From: an uncultured Clostridia bacterium
GTDB taxonomy: Bacteria > Bacillota > Clostridia > Christensenellales > Aristaeellaceae
Direction of reading: 5' to 3'
Assembly (NCBI GenBank): GCA_946615495.1
Contig: CAMOHY010000075.1
Span: 1-9,031, forward strand
Length of the DNA stretch: 9,031 bases
This document shows positions 1 to 6,249 of the stretch, one piece after another. Each line of letters starts with the position of its first letter. Position 1 is the stretch's first letter. Below the pieces are notes generated by a model. The model saw nothing but the letters and a program-made list of their open reading frames with translations, was not told where the DNA came from and did not search any database. The translations under genes and the position numbers were made by a program.

Positions 1-2
1 TC

Positions 3-1259
3 CCCGGCGACGTGGCAACCGCTCAGCCCACGGCCGCGCCCACCCTGGCGCCAGGCACCGGCACAGCCGTTGGAACGGCCCTGGTAACAACCTCCGGCGG
101 CGGCTTGAACCTGCGTTCCGGCGCGTCCTCCTCTGCCAAGGTGATTTCCTCTATTCCCAACGCCGCCATCCTCACCGTTTACAGCCGGGGGGCCGAATGG
201 AGCGCGGTTTCCTATAACGGTATTTCCGGCTATGTGATGAGCAAATTTTTAACCTTCCTGGGCTCTTCTCCCGCGCCTACCGGCCAGCCGGACGCCGAGG
301 AGGAGGACCCGTCCGCCTACACCCGCACCCTGAAAAAGGGCATGACCGGGGCGGACGTGACCTGGGTGCAGAACCGGCTGACAGAGCTGGGCTACACCGT
401 GCAGAACACCAACGTGTATGACGACGCGACTTTTTCTGCTGTGAAAGCCTTCCAGGCCCAGAACGGCCTGAACGCCGACGGCCTGGCCGGGGCGCAGACC
501 TTCGCCGTGCTCAAAAGCGATAACGCCCGCAGGGCCGGGGCCGCGCCGCTTACCTATACCACCCTTCGCATCGACAATACCGGCGACGGGGTTAAGCAGG
601 TGCAGACGGACCTGAAGGCGCTGGGCTATCCCGTTTCCATCAACGGCACCTATGACGCCGATACCCATAACGCCGTGGTGGCCTTTCAGCAGCGCAACGG
701 GCTGGTTATCAGCGGCATTGCCGACGCGCTGACCCGCCAGGTGCTGCACGGCGGCGCGGGCAAGCCCTATTCCACCCCGGTGCAGGAGCTGCCCGCCAAT
801 GAGGGCTGGATAAACGGCCCTGCTGTGAGCGAACTAAAACTGCTGCACTGGCAAAACGAAATCAAGCCCACCGTAAAGGCGGGACAGACCTTTACAGTAT
901 TCGACCCCAACACCCATTTAAGCTGGAAGCTGGTATTTTATTCCTTGGGACGCCACGCCGACAGCCAGCCCGCTTCCTGGCGGGATACCCAGATCATGAA
1001 CCGTTCCTTCGGCGGCACCTCCTGGAACATCCATCCGGTATATGTGCAATTGCCCTCCGGCCAATGGACCCTGGCCACCATGCACAACCGGCCCCACCTG
1101 TACGGCACCATTACGGACAATGGCTTTGGGGGCCACCTGTGCGTCCATTTTCTGAGGGATATGGCCGAAGCCCAGAAAAATGATCCCAATTACGGCGTAA
1201 ACAACCAAGTGACGCTGCGCAACGCCTGGAAGGCCCTGACCGGGCAAACCGTGGACTGA
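3..1259 (+). CDS. SH3 / peptidoglycan-binding cell-wall protein, 5' end missing
   Basis: Probably a secreted protein that binds and perhaps remodels the cell wall. The reading frame is open to the left edge, so the GTG at 12 is unlikely to be the true start, and any signal peptide would lie outside the window. Numbering from that GTG: residues 1-20 are a Pro/Ala/Thr-rich linker. Residues 21-83 resemble a bacterial SH3 domain, with an LNLRSGAS motif and a GYVMSKFL end. Residues 101-168 and 184-247 are two PG_binding_1 repeats, each with a D/GAxTxxAVxAFQxxNGL-like core. Residues 272-415 form a C-terminal domain seen in related clostridial wall proteins, with H315, D317, H358, H362 and a GGHLCVHF block carrying H375, C377 and H379. 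This pattern suggests a catalytic or metal site, possibly like an L,D-transpeptidase, but that is inference. The first three domain calls are firm; the enzymatic role is not established. The gene ends just before an intrinsic terminator, so it is the last gene of its transcript. Confidence 0.85.
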   Translation, partial: PGDVATAQPTAAPTLAPGTGTAVGTALVTTSGGGLNLRSGASSSAKVISSIPNAAILTVYSRGAEWSAVSYNGISGYVMSKFLTFLGSSPAPTGQPDAEEEDPSAYTRTLKKGMTGADVTWVQNRLTELGYTVQNTNVYDDATFSAVKAFQAQNGLNADGLAGAQTFAVLKSDNARRAGAAPLTYTTLRIDNTGDGVKQVQTDLKALGYPVSINGTYDADTHNAVVAFQQRNGLVISGIADALTRQVLHGGAGKPYSTPVQELPANEGWINGPAVSELKLLHWQNEIKPTVKAGQTFTVFDPNTHLSWKLVFYSLGRHADSQPASWRDTQIMNRSFGGTSWNIHPVYVQLPSGQWTLATMHNRPHLYGTITDNGFGGHLCVHFLRDMAEAQKNDPNYGVNNQVTLRNAWKALTGQTVD

Positions 1260-1271
1260 TAGGGCGGACCT

Positions 1272-1312
1272 TGCGGAGGCTTTCGGATTCGCGCGAAAGC
1301 CTTCGCATTTTT
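1272..1312 (+). terminator. Rho-independent terminator of the wall-protein gene
   Basis: A 13-bp stem (1273-1285 with 1294-1306, one G-U pair) encloses an 8-base loop, and one more T-A pair can close its base. It is followed directly by ATTTTT at 1307-1312. It begins 13 bases after the stop codon of the wall-protein gene. This is a textbook intrinsic terminator and separates that gene from the yerC-pcrA transcript. Confidence 0.92.
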
Positions 1313-1356
1313 GTGCAATTTTTTGAAATGTTTGAAAATTGTTTTCTTTCGGACGC

Positions 1357-1385
1357 TTTCAATTTTACCCTTTTTATGCTATACT
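1357..1385 (+). promoter_or_regulatory. Predicted extended -10 sigma-A promoter for yerC-pcrA
   Basis: TGCTATACT at 1377-1385 is an extended -10 element, with TATACT at 1380-1385. A weak -35 (TTTCAA, 1357-1362) lies 17 bases upstream. The surrounding stretch is AT-rich, unlike the GC-rich genes on either side. Transcription would start near 1392, leaving a leader of about 97 bases before yerC. The call rests on consensus matching only. Confidence 0.6.
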
Positions 1386-1412
1386 ATGGATACAGCAAGC
1401 GCCGCTTTCTGT

Positions 1413-1453
1413 GCCGCCATGCCTGGCAGCAGGCCTGCGGCGGCCATTTTTTC
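1413..1453 (+). promoter_or_regulatory. Terminator-like leader hairpin upstream of yerC (possible attenuator)
   Basis: A six-base GC stem (GCCGCC 1413-1418 with GGCGGC 1439-1444) and an inner five-base stem (GCCTG 1421-1425 with CAGGC 1430-1434, loop of four) are separated by an asymmetric internal loop. ATTTTTTC follows at 1446-1453. The structure lies between the predicted promoter and the yerC start, so it would form in the leader RNA. The upstream CGCCGC (1400-1405) could pair instead with GCGGCG (1437-1442), a competing fold that would disrupt the terminator-like stem. The hairpin and T-run are visible; regulation by them is inference. Confidence 0.5.
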
Positions 1454-1488
1454 TATCCTTTGTTCCGGACAGACGGGGGGAATGCGTA

Positions 1489-1782
1489 ATGACACACGAT
1501 GATATGTCGCGCCTGCTGGAGGCGATATCGTGCCTTAAGACGAAAGAAGAATTGGAACGCTTTTTTGACGATCTGTGCACCATTCAGGAAATTAACAGCC
1601 TGGTGCAGCGCTTCGACGTGGCCCTGCAGCTGGACCAAGGGCTTACCTACGCCCAGATCGCCCAGATCACGCATGCCAGCACGGCCACCATCAGCCGCGT
1701 GAACCGCAGCCTGGTGTACGGCGCGGAGGGGTACCGCCTGGCTATCGACCGCATGCGAAATAAAGAAAAAGAGGAAAAATGA
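1489..1782 (+). CDS. yerC: YerC/YecD-type TrpR-like DNA-binding protein
   Basis: A small helix-turn-helix protein of the TrpR-like superfamily. Members of the YerC/YecD group are short, close to the 97 residues here, and their DNA targets are largely unknown. Residues 16-45 carry the group's LKTKEELERFFDDLCTIQE-like and LVQRFDVA features. Residues 52-74 form the helix-turn-helix, with the signature STATISRVNRSL. The C-terminus is a charged Lys/Glu tail. The ATG at 1489 is chosen because it has a G-rich run (1475-1480) eight bases upstream and gives the usual family length; the same frame stays open to 1339, but that extension is leader sequence. The stop overlaps the pcrA start, so the two are probably co-transcribed and translationally coupled. 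In B. subtilis yerC also lies next to the pcrB-pcrA-ligA genes. The absence of aromatic amino acid genes nearby argues against a TrpR-like tryptophan role. What it regulates cannot be read from the sequence. Confidence 0.9.
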   Translation: MTHDDMSRLLEAISCLKTKEELERFFDDLCTIQEINSLVQRFDVALQLDQGLTYAQIAQITHASTATISRVNRSLVYGAEGYRLAIDRMRNKEKEEK

Positions 1783-4055
1783 TGGATTTGACCGCTTTAA
1801 ACCCTATGCAAAGGAAAGCCGCGGAAACGCTGGAGGGGCCGGTGCTCATCCTGGCTGGCGCTGGCAGCGGCAAAACCCGCACCCTGACTTACCGCATCGC
1901 TAATTTGATTTCCCGCGGGGTGAAGCCCTGGAACATTTTAGCCCTGACCTTCACCAACAAGGCGGCCCGCGAAATGCGCGACAGGGTGGAGAAACTGGTG
2001 GGCGCGGATGCCGATGAAATGTGGATTGGCACGTTCCATTCCGTGTGCGTGCGCATTTTGCGGCGGGACATTGAAAAGCTGGGCTATCAGCGCTCCTTCA
2101 CCATTTATGACGACGACGACCAGCTGCGCGTGATTAAGGACGGGGTAAAGGCCCTGGGCGTGGACGAGGGACGCACGCCGCCCAAGGAAATCCGCAACAA
2201 GATTTCCGACGCGAAAAATAAAATGCTCACGCCGGACGAATGGTTCCAGGATTCTGTCAAGGATTACCAATGCCAGCAGTTCCACGATGTGTACTGCTAT
2301 TATGAAGAACGGCTGCGCGCCGCCAACGCCCTGGATTTTGACGATCTGCTGCTGCGCACCCTGCAATTGTTTGTGGACCATCCGCCGGTGCTGGATTATT
2401 ATCGCCAGCGCTTCCAATATGTGCACGTGGATGAATACCAGGACACCAACGCGGCCCAGTATACCCTTGTACGGCTGCTTACTCAGGAAAGCCGCAATCT
2501 TTGCGTCGTCGGCGACGACGACCAATCCATTTACGGCTGGCGCGGGGCGGATATCCGCAATATTCTGGATTTTGAAAAGGATTTTCCGGACGCCCAGGTC
2601 ATTAAGCTGGAGCAGAATTACCGCTCCACCGCCAATATTCTGGACGCCGCCAACCAGGTGATCGCCCACAATGTGGGCCGCAAGGAAAAAGCGCTGTGGA
2701 CCGACGCCGGAGAAGGGGAAAAAATTCACCTCTACAGCGCCGGGGACGAGCGGGAGGAAGCCGCCTGGATATGCGAAAGGGTGCGAAAGCTTCAGCATAT
2801 GCAGGTGCCATACGCGCAAATGGCCGTGCTGTACCGCATGCACGCCCAGAGCCGCGTGATTGAAGAAATGTTTACCCGCGCGGGCATCCCCTATAAGATT
2901 TTCGGCGGCACCCGGTTCTATGACCGGAAGGAAATCCGGGACGCGCTGGCCTATCTGCGGGTGATCGTGAATCCGGCGGACGATGTGTCGCTGGTGCGCA
3001 TCATCAATACGCCCAAGCGCTCCATTGGCGATTCCACCGTGGCCGCGCTTCAGGAGCACGCCCGGCAGGAGGATTTGCCCCTCTTTTCCGTCTTAAACGA
3101 CCCGCCGGAGGCCCTGTCCTCCCGGCCCAGGAAGTGTATTGGCGAATTTGCCCTGTTGCTCATGCGCCTGACGGCTATGAAGGATACGCTGCCCTTGGGC
3201 GAGCTGGTGGAAACCATGCTCAAGGAAACGGGGCTTAAGGCGCAGTTTGAAATCGAAGGCAACGAAGAAGCGCAGACCCGCTTGCAGAACCTGATGGAAT
3301 TTGCGGGCGCGGCCAAGGAATTTGAAAATCAGAGCCCCGATAAAACGCTGGAAGCCTTCCTGGAAAACGTGGCCCTGGTCACGGACCTGGACCAGCAGGA
3401 GGAGGCGCCCCAGTACGTGACGCTGATGACGCTGCACAGCGCCAAGGGCCTGGAGTATGACGCCGTGTTTATGGCCGGCATGGAGGAAGGAATTTTCCCC
3501 TCCATGCGGGTGGCTATGGATGAAAAGCGGATGGAGGAGGAACGCAGGCTTTGCTACGTGGGCATTACCAGGGCCCGGCAGCGGCTGTATCTGTCCTTTG
3601 CCCGCAGGCGCACCATCTTTAATCAGATCACCCATAATCCGCCCTCTCCCTTCCTCAAGGAAATTCCGGCCAGGCTCATTACGGATGAATGGGCGGAGGC
3701 CAACCGGCGCAGCTTCGCCCCGGAGCCGGCCAAACCCGCCGCCGTGGCCCGCAAGGACAGGCCCAGGAACCTGAGCTTTGGCACGCCTGGCATGGCCGCG
3801 GGCTCCCGCGGTGCGCTGAATATTCCCGGCGTGCAGAAGGGCTTTGTTCCTTCCGTGGCGCAAAGCGTGGCCCAAAGCGCCGTGAACCAGCTGTTCAAGC
3901 CCGGCGACCATGTGCTCCACCGCAAGTTCGGGGAGGGCACGGTGCAGGCGGTGAAGGGCTCCGGCGCCGACGCCCGGATCATGATCGCCTTTACCGCGTA
4001 TGGAACCAAGGAATTTTCCCTTTCCATCGCGCCTATTGTAAAAATTGAGGATTGA
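1779..4055 (+). CDS. pcrA: ATP-dependent DNA helicase PcrA (UvrD family)
   Basis: A 3'-to-5' superfamily 1A DNA helicase acting in nucleotide-excision repair, rolling-circle plasmid replication, removal of RecA filaments and RNA polymerase backtracking. All helicase motifs are visible: Walker A AGAGSGKT (26-33), Ia LTFTNKAAREM, Ib GTFHS, II DEYQ (218-221), III GDDDQSIYGWRG (245-256), IV LEQNYRST (277-284), V LMTLHSAKGLEY (549-560) and VI CYVGITRAR (592-600). After a low-complexity linker, residues 706-758 form the Tudor-like domain with the HRKFGEGTV signature, which in this family contacts RNA polymerase. The 758-residue length is normal. The first ATG overlaps the yerC stop as ATGA. A second ATG follows at 1782, seven bases after GAGG (1771-1774) against four for the first, so the protein may start one codon later. 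No motif is damaged and the protein should be active. Confidence 0.97.
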   Translation: MMDLTALNPMQRKAAETLEGPVLILAGAGSGKTRTLTYRIANLISRGVKPWNILALTFTNKAAREMRDRVEKLVGADADEMWIGTFHSVCVRILRRDIEKLGYQRSFTIYDDDDQLRVIKDGVKALGVDEGRTPPKEIRNKISDAKNKMLTPDEWFQDSVKDYQCQQFHDVYCYYEERLRAANALDFDDLLLRTLQLFVDHPPVLDYYRQRFQYVHVDEYQDTNAAQYTLVRLLTQESRNLCVVGDDDQSIYGWRGADIRNILDFEKDFPDAQVIKLEQNYRSTANILDAANQVIAHNVGRKEKALWTDAGEGEKIHLYSAGDEREEAAWICERVRKLQHMQVPYAQMAVLYRMHAQSRVIEEMFTRAGIPYKIFGGTRFYDRKEIRDALAYLRVIVNPADDVSLVRIINTPKRSIGDSTVAALQEHARQEDLPLFSVLNDPPEALSSRPRKCIGEFALLLMRLTAMKDTLPLGELVETMLKETGLKAQFEIEGNEEAQTRLQNLMEFAGAAKEFENQSPDKTLEAFLENVALVTDLDQQEEAPQYVTLMTLHSAKGLEYDAVFMAGMEEGIFPSMRVAMDEKRMEEERRLCYVGITRARQRLYLSFARRRTIFNQITHNPPSPFLKEIPARLITDEWAEANRRSFAPEPAKPAAVARKDRPRNLSFGTPGMAAGSRGALNIPGVQKGFVPSVAQSVAQSAVNQLFKPGDHVLHRKFGEGTVQAVKGSGADARIMIAFTAYGTKEFSLSIAPIVKIED

Positions 4056-4068
4056 CGAAAAAAACGCA

Positions 4069-4103
4069 GCGGGGGTTCTTTCCGTGAAGAAAGGGCCCCC
4101 AGC
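4069..4103 (+). repeat. Long hairpin between pcrA and ligA without a downstream T-run
   Basis: GGGGGTTCTTTC (4071-4082) pairs with GAAAGGGCCCCC (4089-4100) over 12 bp, including two adjacent G-U pairs, around a six-base loop. Two more pairs (4069-4070 with 4102-4103) can form if A4101 bulges out. No T-run follows on the + strand, so it is not a standard terminator for pcrA. Seven A residues at 4058-4064 would be a T-run after the hairpin on the minus strand, but no minus-strand gene is seen to use it. It may be an RNA processing or stability element, or a partial terminator. Confidence 0.6.
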
Positions 4104-4121
4104 TTCCGTATTTGGCAGTTT

Positions 4122-4126
4122 GGAGG
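4122..4126 (+). promoter_or_regulatory. Ribosome binding site that fixes the ligA start
   Basis: GGAGG lies nine bases before the ATG at 4136. The frame is also open from a TTG at 4112, but that codon lies upstream of this site, so the ATG is the real start. Confidence 0.85.
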
Positions 4127-4135
4127 AGAAAGGCT

Positions 4136-6109
4136 ATGGCACACACCCGGACCATGCGGGAATTGGTGGACTACCTGAACAAAACCGCTCACGCTTATTA
4201 CGTGCTGGATAATCCCATCATTTCCGATAAGGAATGGGATGCGCTGTACAATGAACTGCTGGCCATGGAAAAGGAAACGGGCGTTGTGCTGCCCGATTCC
4301 CCCTCCAAGCGCGTGGGCGGAGAGCCCTTGGCCGCATTCCGCCAGCACCGGCATATTTCCCGCCTTTGGAGCATGGACAAGGCGCAAAGCGAAGAGGAGC
4401 TGAACGCCTGGTTTGACCGCACGGAAAAACTGTGGGCGCAGGATGGCTCGCTTCCGCCCCTCACCTACGGCGTGGAGTATAAATTTGACGGCCTTACCCT
4501 GAACCTGACCTACGACCAGGGGATGCTGGCAGAGGCGGCCACCCGCGGCAACGGCGAAGTGGGCGAAGCCATTCTGCCCCAGGCCCGCACGGTAAAGGAT
4601 GTGCCGCTTTCTATTCCCTGGCAGGGAAAAATCGAGGTGCAGGGCGAATGTATCATGCGGCTCAGCGCGCTTGAAAAATACAATAAAACGGCTCAGGAGC
4701 CCTTGAAAAACGCCCGGAACGCCGCGGCTGGGGCCCTGCGCAATCTGGACCCCGCCGTAACGGCCAGCCGCAATCTGTCCGCCTTCTTTTATCAGGTGGG
4801 CACCATCGAAAACGCCCCTTATTCCGATCAGGTGGGCATGGTGCAGTTTTTGCGGGACCAGGGCTTTCCGGTAAGCCCTTATTTTGCCGTGGCGCAGGAC
4901 CGGCAGGAGGCGCTGCGTTTGATTCGGGAAATCGAAGAAAAGCGGCCCACGCTGGATTTCCTCATCGACGGCGCGGTGGTGAAGGTGATGGACCAGCGTA
5001 CCCGCGAAATGATGGGGTATACGGACAAATTCCCCCGCTGGGCGGTAGCCTATAAATTCGCGGCGGAGGAAAACACGGCCACATTGGAAAAAGTCACCTG
5101 GGAATTGGGCCGCACGGGCAAGCTGACGCCCCTGGCCCACGTGTCGCCGGTTGATTTTGCCGGGGTTACGGTAAAAAAAGCCACCCTCAATAATATGGCC
5201 GATATCCAGCGCAAAAAGCTTACCCTGGGCTGCACGGTGTGGATTCGCCGGTCCAACGATGTGATTCCGGAAATTACGGGCTGCGTGGACGGCGGCACGG
5301 CGGGAGAGCCGATTTTACCGCCGGATAAGTGCCCTGCCTGCGGCGGGGAGCTTACCTGGCGCGGGGCGCACCTGTACTGCCTGAACCGGGAAAGCTGCCG
5401 GCCGCAGGCGGTGGGCAGGCTGGCTCACTTTGCCTCCCGCGACGCCATGGACATTACCGGTTTTTCCGAAAAAACCGCCGATTTGCTTTATGACCGGCTG
5501 CATGTGCGGGACGCGGCGGACCTGTACCACCTGACGGCGGAGCAATTGCAAGGCCTGGATGGCTTTCAGGATAAGCGCGCGCAGAACCTAATCGACGCGC
5601 TGGAGGCCAGCAAGCACTGCCCCCTGTCCCGCTTCCTATTGGCCATCGGCATTCCCAACATCGGCCGCCGTACGGCCAGGGACCTTTCCGCCAAGTTTGG
5701 CACGCTGGAAAAGGTGCGCGCCGCCACCATGGAAGAATTGCTGGAAATTAACGACGTAGGGGAGATCGTGGCCCAAAGCGTGATCGACTTTTTCTCCTTC
5801 CCGGAAAACCAAAGCATGGTGGACCGGCTGCTAAAGGCAGGGGTAGCGCCTCAGATGGAAGCCCAAACCGCCGGCGGCGCCTTTGCCGGGCTTACATTGG
5901 TGGTTACCGGCACCCTGCCCACCCTTTCCCGCCAGGAAGCGGAAGCCTTCATCCGGGAAAACGGCGGCACGGCCGCGGGCTCGGTCAGCCGGAAAACCAG
6001 CTATGTGGTAGCGGGGGAAAACGCGGGCAGCAAGCTCGCCAAGGCCCAAACCCTGGGTATCCCCGTAATCTCCGAGCAGGAAATGCGCCGTATGGCCCAA
6101 AACGGATGA
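4136..6109 (+). CDS. ligA: NAD-dependent DNA ligase LigA (divergent clostridial type)
   Basis: Joins 3'-OH and 5'-phosphate ends at nicks using NAD+, in Okazaki fragment joining and repair. The 657-residue protein has the full domain order: an N-terminal NMN-binding Ia segment (YYVLDNPIISDKEWDALY), adenylation domain, OB fold, zinc finger, helix-hairpin-helix region (about 500-570) and C-terminal BRCT domain (about 580-657). Visible functional residues are E114, K116 (adenylated lysine) and D118 in EYKFDG, E171 in VQGE, R194 in NARNAAAGALR, D278 and K283 in IDGAVVK, K307 in AYKFAAEE, and zinc ligands C399, C402, C415 and C421. Motif wording departs from the classical enzyme: EYKFDG rather than EPKIDG or ELKLDG, TRGNGEVGE rather than TRGDGxVGE, and Trp where Ia usually has Tyr in DAEYD. 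All the catalytic residues listed are present, so it should be active. It follows pcrA by 80 bases and is probably read from the yerC promoter, passing through the hairpin in between. Confidence 0.95.
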   Translation: MAHTRTMRELVDYLNKTAHAYYVLDNPIISDKEWDALYNELLAMEKETGVVLPDSPSKRVGGEPLAAFRQHRHISRLWSMDKAQSEEELNAWFDRTEKLWAQDGSLPPLTYGVEYKFDGLTLNLTYDQGMLAEAATRGNGEVGEAILPQARTVKDVPLSIPWQGKIEVQGECIMRLSALEKYNKTAQEPLKNARNAAAGALRNLDPAVTASRNLSAFFYQVGTIENAPYSDQVGMVQFLRDQGFPVSPYFAVAQDRQEALRLIREIEEKRPTLDFLIDGAVVKVMDQRTREMMGYTDKFPRWAVAYKFAAEENTATLEKVTWELGRTGKLTPLAHVSPVDFAGVTVKKATLNNMADIQRKKLTLGCTVWIRRSNDVIPEITGCVDGGTAGEPILPPDKCPACGGELTWRGAHLYCLNRESCRPQAVGRLAHFASRDAMDITGFSEKTADLLYDRLHVRDAADLYHLTAEQLQGLDGFQDKRAQNLIDALEASKHCPLSRFLLAIGIPNIGRRTARDLSAKFGTLEKVRAATMEELLEINDVGEIVAQSVIDFFSFPENQSMVDRLLKAGVAPQMEAQTAGGAFAGLTLVVTGTLPTLSRQEAEAFIRENGGTAAGSVSRKTSYVVAGENAGSKLAKAQTLGIPVISEQEMRRMAQNG

Positions 6110-6132
6110 ATTGGTATTCCTATCAAAAAGGC

Positions 6133-6160
6133 TTGACAGCGCCGTGAATGCCTGTATAAT
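6133..6160 (+). promoter_or_regulatory. Consensus sigma-A promoter TTGACA-16-TATAAT
   Basis: A perfect -35 (TTGACA, 6133-6138) and a perfect -10 (TATAAT, 6155-6160) are separated by 16 bases. The -35 starts 24 bases after the ligA stop, with no terminator hairpin between them. Transcription would begin near 6167 and feed the unrecognised gene, the pseudouridine synthase and probably the HAD phosphatase. The spacer is one base under the 17-base optimum. This is the clearest promoter in the window. Confidence 0.88.
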
Positions 6161-6249
6161 TTGTAGAAGAAACCTTGCAAAAGAAAGGGGCGAAGCGGGT
6201 CTTGTTCAGAACGGGCACATTCCGTGTGGAACGATGGTGCGATAAAACG

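Noticed and set aside
1339..1488. 50-residue N-terminal extension of YerC
   Set aside because: It runs through the promoter and leader hairpin, while the ATG at 1489 gives the normal family length with a G-rich site upstream.
1386..1502. Possible leader peptide (38 codons) ahead of yerC
   Set aside because: Its ATG overlaps the promoter -10 region and would leave no leader or ribosome binding site. I see no run of regulatory codons such as Trp.
1938..3059. 373-residue minus-strand open frame inside pcrA
   Set aside because: It lies fully antisense to conserved helicase motifs, with no domain match and no promoter; it is a shadow frame.
3623..5140. 505-residue minus-strand open frame across pcrA and ligA
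   Set aside because: It spans the ends of two clearly real genes, shows no recognisable domain, and its composition is what GC-rich codon bias gives on the opposite strand.
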